From positions 1 to 33,827 of the forward strand of contig JAEEJM010000123.1 of the NCBI GenBank assembly GCA_016281895.1: DNA of 33,827 nt, read 5' to 3'. Position numbers and translations under genes: made by a program. The notes beneath the pieces were generated by a model that ran no database searches, was not told the origin of the DNA, and saw nothing but the letters and a program-made list of their open reading frames with translations. This document shows, one piece after another, positions 1-9,055 of the stretch; within the stretch, counting starts at the first letter, position 1; every line of letters starts with the position of its first letter. Source of the stretch: Clostridiales bacterium (GTDB lineage Bacteria; Bacillota; Clostridia; Oscillospirales; CAG-272).

Positions 1-2925
1 CTTCGGGATCTTTGCGGAGTAGTACGAGGCTGCCGCGGGCTCCGCGGGCAGGCCGTCGCCGTCCCGGACGGGACCGCCGGGGGAGCAGACGGCAAACAGA
101 TACAGAAGCAGCTGGAGGCTCTCGCCGCCGCGGACGCGCTCAAGACTGAAGGTGCGGTCGCCGGTCTTGTAATCGACGACGCGGACATATGCCTTCCCGC
201 CGGTGCGGTAGACGTCGACTCGGTCGGCGACGCCGGACAGCGTGACCGCCGTGCCGTCGTCGAGGCGGAAAGACACGGGCGGCGCTCCGGGGCCGCCGAG
301 CTTCAGCTCGAAGTATTCGGGTATGAAGGAGGAGGCGCCGAGCTCGTCGGAGAGATCGGACAGCAGGCCCCGGGCGAGCCTTGACAGCCGTCCGGCGGTG
401 TGGAGCAGCCTGGCGGTGCGCTGGGGCGAGCCCTCGGGGGCCAGGCGCGCGACATAGTCCGCTGCGATTTTCTCGGTAAGCTTGAGCTTCTGCTCCCCCT
501 CGGGGAAGACTCCGCCGTTCTCGGTGAACACGAAGCGCAGGTAGCGCTCCAGCACGAAGTGGATGAACGAGCCCATGCTGCTGTAAGAGAACGAAGCCGG
601 GCCGGTCTCCCTGAGAGCCAGCAGATAGCGGCAGGTGAACGAGAACGGGCACGAGGCATAACTGTCGAGGCGCGACTGAGACAGGGCGATCCGACCGCGG
701 AATAGGGCGTCAGCCGACTCCGCGGAAAAGGAGTCCGACGACGCGTCGAGCGGGGCGGTGCAGGCCCCGGGCACGCCGGAGCCGGTCCGCCTGAGGGCCT
801 CCTTCAGCGACGCGCCGAACCGCGTGCCCTCGGTGATCCTCAGGTACTCTCGGGCGGCGGCCGGCGAGGTGATCCTCGCCTCGGTATCTCCGCCGGCGGC
901 AAGCCTTTCCGTGCCCGGGAGCAGCGACAGCACCCTCTCGCAAACGACGGACGGGCGGCCGTCGCCGCGGGTGAACAGGTATACGGCGGAGGAGGCGAAG
1001 GATATCGCCCTCCTGACGAAGAACAGCTCGTCCGAGGCGCGGCTCTCCCGGTCGGAGCCGAGGCGCACTCCGGCCGAAGCGAGCGCCTCGCGGTCGGCCT
1101 CGGACAGAAGGCCGGAGCGGCCGGCCGGGGCGGGGAACGAGCCGTCGTAAACTCCCGCCAGCACGGCGATCTTTATCCTTTCCGTCCTAATCATATCCGC
1201 CGATCCTATGACGACGGCGTCGGGAGTCGTGGGGATGGTCCCGACGAAGACGGTCTCGAATGCCGTCTGAAGGGCGGAGCAGTATTCTTCAAGTGACGGT
1301 CTGTCGGAGGTCCCGTAAGCGTCGGCGACGGAGTCCAGCACTTCGGTCAGAGCGTCGGCGGAGCGTACGGCCTCGGCGGCCTCGCGGGCGCGGCCCCCGG
1401 CAAGCTCCTCCGAGGCGATCTGCAGCATCCGGTCGCGGACGCCGAGCTCCTCGGTGAACTCGTAGGTCGCCCGGCACATGTCAAGGCAGCTCGCGGAGGC
1501 CCCCAGCTTCTCGAAATAGGCTGAGAGGAAGGGCACCACGGCCTCCCTTACGCGGTTGGCGGTCTCGAGATCGGCGGCGGCCCTCGGGGACAGCTCGGGC
1601 TCGTATCCGTCCGGGTTCATCTGCCACGCGCCGTCCGGGAAGAAGCCCCTGCCGCCTATGTTCCACCTCTCGGTATAGGTCTCGAAAACGTCCGCGTCCC
1701 GGGCACCGACTCCGGACAGGCCCGTGCGCAGATAGGTGACGAGCTCGTCGCGCCGCCAGCCGGAGAGAAAGACGCGCAGTGACGAGATGACCAGGCGCGC
1801 CGGCGCCGAGGCCGAGACGGGCCTTTTCTCGGAGAGATAATACGGTATGCCGGCCTTTTCGAATTCCGGCTCGATGATGCCCCTGTATTCTCCCGCGTCG
1901 CGGGCGATGACGGCTATGTCACGGCACCGCAGCCCGCCCCGAAGCTCCTTTCTTACGACGGCGGCGATCTCCTCGCACTCGTCGAAGATGTCCGCGGCGG
2001 TGACGATCCTGACCGAACCGTCCGCGGAGTCCCGCTCCCCGCCGTCATCGGTGTCCGGGACGGCGTCGAGCCTCCACAGTGCCGACGAGAGAAGCTCAGG
2101 CCCGCGCCCGGTGTAGCGGTGCGGGACGGTCAGGATCTCGGTCTCGGCCGGCAGGCCGAGCGCCGAGGCGGCAAGGCGGACCTCGTCGGACATCCGCCTC
2201 TGCGAGACGGTGTCGATGCCTCGCGACTGCGGAGACGGCAGCGAAAAAGTGACGCAGGTGAGCCCGGCCTGCCTCATTATCTCTCCGAGCACCCTGCGCT
2301 CGGAGCCCGTCAGGCTCTGGAAGGAGTCGAGATACACGTGAGCCCCGGCAAAAAAGTTACGCTTCGCGAGAGCATCGGCAAGGCGGGAAAGGTCGTCCGC
2401 GGAGTCGGAGAAGCGCTCGGCGAGCATCGCCCCGTAGGCGGCCGCGACGGTGGCAAGGTCCGCAAGCTTTGCGGCGGCAGGCGACGACGGCACCGACGAG
2501 GCGAGGGCGCGGCCTGCCTCCTCGACGTCGACGCCGGAGGCCTTGAACTCGTCGAGGGCAGCCAGCAGCACGCCGGGGAAGGAGCGGTCGGAGGCGGAGA
2601 CGCCCCCGTATTCGCGCAAGAGGGGGAAGACCTGCCTGACCGCGCGCTGCATGACGAGCCTGCGGACGGTATCGGAGGCGTAGTCGTAATGCAGGCCGCC
2701 GGTCTCGCGGAAGACGCGGTTCGGCAGGCGCGAGAAATTCAGGACCTCGCAGGAGAGCTGGGCCCCGGGCGGAAGCATCTGCGCCGCGAGCAGTTCGGCC
2801 TCGACGGTTATCTGCTCGGGGACTATGAGAAACGAACGGATCCCGGCTTCCGCGTCCTGCTTCAGCATGGACATGACGCGCCCGGTCTTGCCGGTGCCGG
2901 GGTCGCCGTAAATGAGCCTTATCAT
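1..2925 (-). CDS. addB: ATP-dependent helicase/deoxyribonuclease subunit B (AddB), 3' end truncated by window
   Basis: Minus-strand open frame from ATG at 2925 with no stop to position 1; begins MIRLIYGDPGTGKTGRVMSML (Walker A), then FLIVPEQITVEAE, and carries SQSRLDSYASCPFSFTCRYLLAL typical of the AddB Fe-S/nuclease region and a VVDYKTGDR nuclease motif. Not in the ORF track because it is open at the edge. Confidence 0.9.
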   Translation of the reverse strand, partial: MIRLIYGDPGTGKTGRVMSMLKQDAEAGIRSFLIVPEQITVEAELLAAQMLPPGAQLSCEVLNFSRLPNRVFRETGGLHYDYASDTVRRLVMQRAVRQVFPLLREYGGVSASDRSFPGVLLAALDEFKASGVDVEEAGRALASSVPSSPAAAKLADLATVAAAYGAMLAERFSDSADDLSRLADALAKRNFFAGAHVYLDSFQSLTGSERRVLGEIMRQAGLTCVTFSLPSPQSRGIDTVSQRRMSDEVRLAASALGLPAETEILTVPHRYTGRGPELLSSALWRLDAVPDTDDGGERDSADGSVRIVTAADIFDECEEIAAVVRKELRGGLRCRDIAVIARDAGEYRGIIEPEFEKAGIPYYLSEKRPVSASAPARLVISSLRVFLSGWRRDELVTYLRTGLSGVGARDADVFETYTERWNIGGRGFFPDGAWQMNPDGYEPELSPRAAADLETANRVREAVVPFLSAYFEKLGASASCLDMCRATYEFTEELGVRDRMLQIASEELAGGRAREAAEAVRSADALTEVLDSVADAYGTSDRPSLEEYCSALQTAFETVFVGTIPTTPDAVVIGSADMIRTERIKIAVLAGVYDGSFPAPAGRSGLLSEADREALASAGVRLGSDRESRASDELFFVRRAISFASSAVYLFTRGDGRPSVVCERVLSLLPGTERLAAGGDTEARITSPAAAREYLRITEGTRFGASLKEALRRTGSGVPGACTAPLDASSDSFSAESADALFRGRIALSQSRLDSYASCPFSFTCRYLLALRETGPASFSYSSMGSFIHFVLERYLRFVFTENGGVFPEGEQKLKLTEKIAADYVARLAPEGSPQRTARLLHTAGRLSRLARGLLSDLSDELGASSFIPEYFELKLGGPGAPPVSFRLDDGTAVTLSGVADRVDVYRTGGKAYVRVVDYKTGDRTFSLERVRGGESLQLLLYLFAVCSPGGPVRDGDGLPAEPAAASYYSAKIPK

Positions 2926-3737
2926 TCTTTGCCGCCCCCTTCTCCGAGCAGAGCGAGGTTGCGCAGGATAGGTCCCGGGCCGCGCCATGAGTAGGCGCGC
3001 TCGCGGAATCTCTGCCCGTCGCGAATGAGCTCCGGGTCCGGGCAGGCGATGTTATCCTCAAGGAACCACGGGTCGGTCGAGTACAGAGTTCCGTTCCTGC
3101 GGGCCCGTTCGGTATAAGGGCAGACGAGCTGGCACACGTCGCAGCCCCAGACGGAGCGGTTGCGGCGTATGAGCTCCTCCTGGCCGGGGGAGAGCTCGCC
3201 CTTCGTCTGGGTGAGCGCAGACAGGCAGCCCTCGGGATCGCCGAAGGCGGCCGGACAGGCCTCGGCGCAGCGCCCGCAGTCGAGGCAGCGGCCGGGCTCG
3301 ACGGCCTCGCGCTCGGGGGGCAGGGTGCTGAAGGCCTCGAAAATGAATACGAAGGACGAATGCTCCGGAGTTATCAGCAGCCTGTTGCGCCCTATGACGC
3401 CAAGCCCTGCCCGGGCGGCCGCGTCGGCCTCGTCGATGGGCGAGTTGTCGCCGCACACGCGGATCCTCTCGCCGGGGAAGGCGGCGCCGAAGTCATCGGC
3501 GATGCGCTCCGCCGCGGCCCGCACGAAGATGTGATAGTCCCGGGGCACGGCGTACGCGGAGACGGTCCTCGGGCCGTCGCAGGCCGGAGTGTAATAAGGT
3601 ATGATCCCCACGCAGACCGAGCGCGGCAGAAAGCCGAAGCGGGAGAGCTTCGGCGGATCCGTCACGCGGCAGGCCTCGAACGGTATGGAGGCGGCCGACG
3701 CGGCGCCGTTCGACTTGAGGATGGATGACAGAAGCAT
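2922..3737 (-). CDS. queG: QueG-like epoxyqueuosine reductase (double 4Fe-4S protein)
   Basis: Motifs DNSPIDEADAAARAGLGVIGRNRLL, CLDCGRCAEACP and CDVCQLVCPY; stop overlaps the addB start (ATGA). Confidence 0.82.
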   Translation of the reverse strand: MLLSSILKSNGAASAASIPFEACRVTDPPKLSRFGFLPRSVCVGIIPYYTPACDGPRTVSAYAVPRDYHIFVRAAAERIADDFGAAFPGERIRVCGDNSPIDEADAAARAGLGVIGRNRLLITPEHSSFVFIFEAFSTLPPEREAVEPGRCLDCGRCAEACPAAFGDPEGCLSALTQTKGELSPGQEELIRRNRSVWGCDVCQLVCPYTERARRNGTLYSTDPWFLEDNIACPDPELIRDGQRFRERAYSWRGPGPILRNLALLGEGGGKE

Positions 3738-3906
3738 GTGATGAAAGAAGAAAAAACAGACGAAGGACGGATCGCCGGACGGGCAAAAGCAAAAAAGAAA
3801 AACCCGGAAGACAAAGGCGAAAAAGAAAACCGGCAGAGTGAACGGGGAGGGAGAAAGGGCGCGGGCTGCGATATTTATACTATTTCTATGTTACCATATT
3901 TCTAAC

Positions 3907-3938
3907 GTTAAATCAACTGTTAAATCAAGTTAAATCAA
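3907..3938. repeat. Three direct copies of GTTAAATCAA (TTGATTTAAC on minus strand) in the queG/htrA divergent intergenic region
   Basis: Copies at 3907, 3919 and 3929 read directly. Confidence 0.85.
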
Positions 3939-4171
3939 CTCTTTTTCGGCGTTTTTCGGCCGGGCGGGAAAAGCAGGCGGACAGCGGGTCCGGAATGGAT
4001 CGACGTCCCGGCCCGCGGATTGTGAAAACGCGGGTAAACTGTAGTTACTTTGTGTGATATTCAGCCTTTTTTAATCATAACTTCAAAAATATTTCACATT
4101 GGAGTACTATAATCTATATGAAAACACAGGCGCGCGGGACGCGCGCCGCGGCACTGTCTGGAGGTATCATC

Positions 4172-5491
4172 ATGAACGGCTATCCCAACGGGTATTCGAA
4201 CGGCTATCCGAACGGAAACAACAGCTATCCGAACGGAAACAACAGCTATCCGAACGGAAACAACAACTCTGGCGGGAACTCCGCCAAAAAGTCCGGCGGG
4301 GCGGGGAGGATAATCTTCTTCATCGCGCTGACGCTGGTCATCCTCGCACTGATCATAGGCGCTGTGGCGGTGGGCTGCATGTACCTGTTCAAATCCGCGA
4401 TGACGGCCTACTGGAACTATATGGAGCGGAACGGAAGCGAAACTGCAGCCGAGGCCGGACAGCAGCAGACCGATCAGTCGCCGGCGCAGACCGTGGACAT
4501 CGGCGCCGTGGTTCTGCCGGAGGTCAATCTCTCTGCGGCGCACTCGTCGTCCGAGATGAGCATAGCGGAAACGGTCAAGATCGTAAAGGACTCCGTGGTG
4601 GAGATCACAACAGAGATAAAATCGTCCGGCGGTTTTTCCCGGCAGTATGTTATAAGCGGAGCGGGCTCCGGGGTGATAATATCCGAAACGGGGCTCGTCA
4701 TAACCAACAACCACGTCATTGACGGAGCCAGCAGAATCACTGTCAGACTAACAAACGGCAATGAATTCGAGGCCATGCTGATCGGGACTGACGAAGAGAA
4801 CGACATAGCCGTGCTCTCCTTCGCGCCGGGCGGCGAGAAGCTGACGGCCGCGAAGAACGGCAACAGCGACATACTCGAGACCGGCCAGCAGATCATAGTC
4901 ATAGGCAACCCGCTCGGGGAGCTTGGCGGCACCGTGACCAGCGGCATCATCTCGTGCACGGCCAGGGAGATCCAGGTCGAGGACGTGGGCACCATGACGC
5001 TACTCCAGACCGACGCGGCCGTCAACCCCGGCAACTCCGGCGGAGGCATGTTCAACCTCTACGGGGAGCTTATCGGCATCGTGAACGCCAAGTCCTCCGG
5101 CACCTCGGTCGAGGGCCTCGGCTTCGCCATCCCGGTCAACACGGCCTGGAAGATAGCCTCCGAGCTCATCAACTACGGCTACGTCCGCGGCAGGGCTTCG
5201 CTCGATCTTTCATATGTCGACTTCAGCAGTTTTGAAGCGATGTACTACTTCAAGCGCAGCAACATGCCCGCAGGAGTGTATATTTTTGAATCCAACGAAA
5301 AACTTGGAGTTTCGTTCGGCGACCGCATCATAAGCATCAACGAGACGGAGATCACCTCGTCGGCCGACATCAGCGCCTTCCTGAAGAAGTGCTCCGTCGG
5401 CGATACCGTGAAACTGACGGTCATGCGCAGCGGAAAGACCGTCACGGTCAGCATTAAGCTCGTCGAAAAGAAGCCGGCGGCTTCTAACTGA
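4172..5491 (+). CDS. htrA: HtrA/DegP-like membrane-anchored trypsin-like serine protease with PDZ domain
   Basis: TM segment (IIFFIALTLVILALIIGAVAVG), catalytic motifs TNNHVIDGA, ENDIAVL, NPGNSGGGMFN; C-terminal PDZ-like region. Start set at ATG 4172 behind GGAGGT (4160-4165) rather than 4118. Confidence 0.9.
   Translation: MNGYPNGYSNGYPNGNNSYPNGNNSYPNGNNNSGGNSAKKSGGAGRIIFFIALTLVILALIIGAVAVGCMYLFKSAMTAYWNYMERNGSETAAEAGQQQTDQSPAQTVDIGAVVLPEVNLSAAHSSSEMSIAETVKIVKDSVVEITTEIKSSGGFSRQYVISGAGSGVIISETGLVITNNHVIDGASRITVRLTNGNEFEAMLIGTDEENDIAVLSFAPGGEKLTAAKNGNSDILETGQQIIVIGNPLGELGGTVTSGIISCTAREIQVEDVGTMTLLQTDAAVNPGNSGGGMFNLYGELIGIVNAKSSGTSVEGLGFAIPVNTAWKIASELINYGYVRGRASLDLSYVDFSSFEAMYYFKRSNMPAGVYIFESNEKLGVSFGDRIISINETEITSSADISAFLKKCSVGDTVKLTVMRSGKTVTVSIKLVEKKPAASN
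4203..4265 (+). repeat. Three perfect 21-bp tandem repeats inside htrA encoding (SYPNGNN)n
   Basis: gctatccgaacggaaacaaca at 4203, 4224 and 4245. Confidence 0.95.
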
Positions 5492-5518
5492 AATAAACGT
5501 ACCGGAAGGGGACTGCAG

Positions 5519-6208
5519 ATGTACAACATACTGATCGTCGATGACGAGAGCGGCATCCGCTCCATCGTCAGGAAATACGGCGAGTTCGAGGGACACAAGG
5601 TGACCGAGGCGTCCGACGGGATGCAGGCGGTCGAGCTCTGCAGAAACAACAAGTTCGACATCGTCATCATGGACATAATGATGCCGGAGCTCGACGGCTT
5701 TTCCGCCGTGAGGGAGATACGCAAGTTCAGCCAGGTCCCGATCATCATCCTGTCCGCCAGGGGCGAGGAATACGACAAGATCAACGGCTTCTGCCTCGGC
5801 ATCGACGATTACGTCGTCAAGCCCTTCTCGCCGAAGGAACTCATGATGCGCGTCGTGGCCGTCATGAAGCGCGCGAACGCGGTAAAGACGCCGTCCAGGG
5901 AGCACGAGGTCGTCGAGCTCGACAACGGAGGGCTGAAGGCGGACCTTACCGCCAGGATAGTCTACATCGACGGCGAGCGCATCGAGATGTCGCCGAAGGA
6001 GTACGAGCTGTTCTTCTACATGCTGGCCAACCGCGACGTGGCTCTCTCGCGCGAGAAGCTGCTGACCGACGTCTGGGGCTACGATTTCTACGGCGACGCC
6101 AGGACCCTGGACACGCACGTGAAGCTGCTGAGAAAGTCGCTCGGGCGCTACGCCTCGTGCATAGTGACGCTCAGGGGCATCGGATACCGCTTTGAAGAAA
6201 AAGCCTGA
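5519..6208 (+). CDS. OmpR/PhoB-family response regulator
   Basis: Receiver (ILIVDDESGIR, DIVIMDIMMPELDG, DDYVVKPFSPKEL) plus C-terminal winged helix (LLTDVWGYDFYGDARTLDTHVKLLRKSLG). Confidence 0.95.
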   Translation: MYNILIVDDESGIRSIVRKYGEFEGHKVTEASDGMQAVELCRNNKFDIVIMDIMMPELDGFSAVREIRKFSQVPIIILSARGEEYDKINGFCLGIDDYVVKPFSPKELMMRVVAVMKRANAVKTPSREHEVVELDNGGLKADLTARIVYIDGERIEMSPKEYELFFYMLANRDVALSREKLLTDVWGYDFYGDARTLDTHVKLLRKSLGRYASCIVTLRGIGYRFEEKA

Positions 6209-7760
6209 GCTCCGGGAGCTGGGCCGAAGGAAGAAGGCCGCCTTCCGCAAGTACGGGCTGGGGATCAGGGGGAGGCTGGTCATGTGCTTCTCCTGCTTCC
6301 TGCTGTTCATGCTCATCATCATCTGGATCTTCCAGATCTTCCTGCTCGACACGTTCTACAAGCGGGCAAAGATTAAGGAGCTCGACGACGCCTGCCAGGC
6401 CATTGCCGGCGCGTCGGGCGACGAGCAGCGGGTGGCCTACGGCCTTGCAATGCGATACAACCTGTGCATAAGGGTCTTTGCGGTGGGCGACTCCTCGCTC
6501 GGCAACGAGACGCTGTCGGTCGAGAACTCGGCCGCGTGCGCCATCCACCATATGCCGCGCGACGTGCTGTACAGATATTACGTTCAGGCCGTCGACAGCG
6601 GCGGCAAGTACACCTATGAATTCACTCCCGGCAGCCAGCCTCCCGGCGACACGGCCGAGCCCGGCGAAGGGGAGCAGGAGGCCGAAGCGAAGTGGCGCAG
6701 GCGCTTTCTGCGCTCGTCCGACCCGAGCCTCACACAGATCATGTGCGTGAGCGAGCTCACCGCGTCCGACGGTACCGTGTACGCCCTGTTCCTCAACACC
6801 GAGTGCACGCCTCTCAACGCGACGATCTCCACCATGAACACCCAGTACCTGTGGATCGCCAGCGGCACACTGCTGATAGCGGTCGTGCTGGCCCTGGTGT
6901 TCGCGAGCGCCGTGTCGGGGCCGCTCGAGCGCATGACCAAGGCCGCCCGCAGGATGGCTGAGGGTGACTACCGGCCCGAGTTCCGCGTCGAGGGCTACAG
7001 GGAGACCCGCGAGCTTGCCGACGCGCTGAACTACGCCGTCGGCGAGATCGACAAGTCCGACCGCCTGCAGAAGGAGCTCATTGCCAACGTGTCGCACGAC
7101 CTGCGCACCCCGCTCACGATGATCTCCGGCTACGCCGAGGTCATGAAGGACATCCCGGGCGAGAGCACGCCCGAGAACCTGCAGGTCATAATAGACGAGG
7201 CGGGGCACCTCACGGATCTCGTCAACGACATGCTCGACCTGTCGAGGCTCAACGCGGGCACGAGGGAGCCCGTCATGGAGGTCTTCGACCTTACGGCGGC
7301 CGTGTCCGAGGTCATATCGCGCTTTTCGAGCCTGACCTCGTACGAGGGCTATTCGCTGAGCTTCTCGCACGGCGGCAGCGTGTACGTCAGAGCCGACCGC
7401 TCTATGATAGTCCAGGTCGTCTACAACCTCATCGGAAACGCGGTCAACTACTCCGGCGACGAAAGGACCGTCCTCGTCGTGCAGAGCGCGGGCGCGGCGG
7501 ACTCTTCCGTCAGGATAACCGTCACGGACCACGGAGAGGGCATCGCCCCCGAGGACCTGCCTCTCATATGGGACCGATATTACAAGGTCGACCGCCAGCA
7601 CAAGAGGGCGTCGCACGGCAGCGGGATCGGTCTGTCGATAGTGCGCGGCAACCTCGAGCTGCACGGCGCCGATTTCGGCGTGGACAGCACGCCGGGACAG
7701 GGCTCGTCGTTCTGGTTCGAGCTGAAGACCGTGCCCGGAGAAGGCAATACGGAACGGTGA
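6192..7760 (+). CDS. Sensor histidine kinase (two TM, HAMP, HisKA, HATPase_c)
   Basis: VSHDLRTPLTMISGYAEVM, NLIGNAVNYS, DHGEGIAPEDLP, GSGIGLSIVRGN; TTG start overlapping the response regulator by 17 bp. Confidence 0.93.
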   Translation: MKKKPELRELGRRKKAAFRKYGLGIRGRLVMCFSCFLLFMLIIIWIFQIFLLDTFYKRAKIKELDDACQAIAGASGDEQRVAYGLAMRYNLCIRVFAVGDSSLGNETLSVENSAACAIHHMPRDVLYRYYVQAVDSGGKYTYEFTPGSQPPGDTAEPGEGEQEAEAKWRRRFLRSSDPSLTQIMCVSELTASDGTVYALFLNTECTPLNATISTMNTQYLWIASGTLLIAVVLALVFASAVSGPLERMTKAARRMAEGDYRPEFRVEGYRETRELADALNYAVGEIDKSDRLQKELIANVSHDLRTPLTMISGYAEVMKDIPGESTPENLQVIIDEAGHLTDLVNDMLDLSRLNAGTREPVMEVFDLTAAVSEVISRFSSLTSYEGYSLSFSHGGSVYVRADRSMIVQVVYNLIGNAVNYSGDERTVLVVQSAGAADSSVRITVTDHGEGIAPEDLPLIWDRYYKVDRQHKRASHGSGIGLSIVRGNLELHGADFGVDSTPGQGSSFWFELKTVPGEGNTER

Positions 7761-7767
7761 CGCAAAC

Positions 7768-7794
7768 GGGGATGTCCGTGAGACGGGCATCCCC
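7768..7794 (+). terminator. 12-bp hairpin after the two-component operon (no clear T-run)
   Basis: GGGGATGTCCGT-GAG-ACGGGCATCCCC. Confidence 0.5.
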
Positions 7795-7799
7795 TCGGC

Positions 7800-7906
7800 C
7801 TTCATTCCTTCATTTGCGCGCCGCGCGCGGCTTCACTGCCGCGCAGCGGCACTTCATTTGCGCGCCGCGCGCGCAACTTCATTGCCGCCGAAGGCGGCAC
7901 TTCATT
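7800..7906. repeat. Array of distinct palindromes separated by CTTCATT/CTTCACT
   Basis: Spacer heptamer at 7800, 7808, 7831, 7852, 7877, 7900; intervening perfect hairpins TGCCGC-GCA-GCGGCA, TTGCGCGC-CGC-GCGCGCAA, TGCCGCC-GAA-GGCGGCA. Confidence 0.88.
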
Positions 7907-7922
7907 CCCCTAAAACCGGGTC

Positions 7923-7951
7923 TTGCATTTTTCCCTGATCTGTAGTATAAT
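7923..7951 (+). promoter_or_regulatory. Sigma-A-type promoter of the sortase operon
   Basis: TTGCAT-N17-TATAAT. Confidence 0.75.
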
Positions 7952-7990
7952 ACAATAAATATGCGCTTTTATTCAAGCAAGGGGTAGCCA

Positions 7991-9055
7991 ATGGGGCTTT
8001 TTTTCCGCAAGAAAAAACAGGATAACGTGGACGACTACCTGGATTCCTTCGAGGTCCAGGAGCCCAACGCCGACAACAGCCCGTTCCTTTATTCGCTCGA
8101 GCACGCGACCGCCGAGGACTTCACCCCGGTGCGCAGGGTGCCCAGGGACAAGAAGGGACCGCTTGGGGGAAAGGGCGGCAAGAAGGCCGCCGACGCCCTC
8201 AGCACGGTGTTTGCCGTACTGTGCTTCTGCGTCTTCGTCTACTGCATATATCAGATCGCGCTGATCCTGGCCAGCTACCGCCAGTCTGACGACCTGTACG
8301 ACGGCATCGCCCAGGACTACCTGAACGCCCTGTCGGGGAGCAGGTCGGGCCTCGTGCGCAACCTGAACGTGGACCCTCTGGCCTCGCCCATGAGATCCTA
8401 TTCCGAGATCGCCGAGAACGGCGCCGAGCCCTACAGGCCCGCCGCGGCCACGTACCAGCAGAGGACCGGAAGCCTCCGCTTCCAGCAGATCCTCGTCTTC
8501 CTCGAGAACCTCCGCTCACAGAACTCCGACACTTACGGCTACATATACATAGACGGCACCAAGATCAACTTCCCGGTGGTCCAGACGACCGACAACTCCT
8601 ACTACCTGCATTACAGCTTCGAGCGCCAGAACCTCAAGTCCGGGACGATCTTTGCCGACTACCGCAACTCCCGCACCATAGAGCGGAACCGCAACCTGGT
8701 GCTCTACGGCCACAACCTCTCCAACGGAGGCATGTTCCACCACGTCGTTGACATGCTCAAAGAGGAGAACTTCTACGGAAAGACCATACAGCTGACGACC
8801 TTCGACGGCATCTACACCTTCACGCCGTTCTCGATATACAGGACCGTCGACACCGGCGAGTACTACAGAGTCTACTTTGCCGGCGACGAGGACTTCCTCG
8901 ACTGGCTTGCCGAGGAGGAGGCCCGCTCGCTGTTCCACGTAGAGGGGCTCAGCTTCTCGAGCGATTCCGTCGTCCTTACCCTGTCCACCTGCATATCCGG
9001 CACGACTAACGGCAGATACGCCCTCCACGGCCTGCTTACGGAGGTCGAGTCATGA
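7991..9055 (+). CDS. srtB: Class B sortase
   Basis: N-terminal TM, LYGHNLSNGGMF, VVLTLSTCISGTTNGRYALHGLL (catalytic His, Cys, Arg). Confidence 0.88.
   Translation: MGLFFRKKKQDNVDDYLDSFEVQEPNADNSPFLYSLEHATAEDFTPVRRVPRDKKGPLGGKGGKKAADALSTVFAVLCFCVFVYCIYQIALILASYRQSDDLYDGIAQDYLNALSGSRSGLVRNLNVDPLASPMRSYSEIAENGAEPYRPAAATYQQRTGSLRFQQILVFLENLRSQNSDTYGYIYIDGTKINFPVVQTTDNSYYLHYSFERQNLKSGTIFADYRNSRTIERNRNLVLYGHNLSNGGMFHHVVDMLKEENFYGKTIQLTTFDGIYTFTPFSIYRTVDTGEYYRVYFAGDEDFLDWLAEEEARSLFHVEGLSFSSDSVVLTLSTCISGTTNGRYALHGLLTEVES

Noticed and set aside
2119-2994. 291-aa plus-strand ORF antisense to addB
   Set aside because: Antisense of a well-supported AddB frame; low-complexity composition.
4013-4120. GTAAACTGTAGTTAC imperfect inverted repeat and AT-rich tract upstream of htrA as a response-regulator site
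   Set aside because: Only four paired bases per arm and no second copy; too weak to report as a site.
4203-4265. Short tandem repeats considered as a CRISPR-like array
   Set aside because: Units are contiguous without spacers and lie in frame within htrA.
4099-4722. 207-aa alternate-frame ORF with LSERKQQ repeats
   Set aside because: The repeat is the htrA 21-bp tandem repeat read out of frame; it starts before the htrA RBS and has no RBS of its own.
5210-6352. 380-aa minus-strand ORF antisense to the response regulator
   Set aside because: Shadow ORF; the plus-strand OmpR-family protein is clear.
6171-7805. 544-aa minus-strand ORF antisense to the histidine kinase
   Set aside because: Plus strand carries all kinase motifs; antisense product is low-complexity in Arg/Val/Asp/His typical of shadow translation.
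7800-7906. Hairpin array considered as CRISPR repeats and spacers
   Set aside because: The constant element is only 7 nt and the intervals are 8-25 nt palindromes, unlike CRISPR repeats and spacers; no cas genes nearby.
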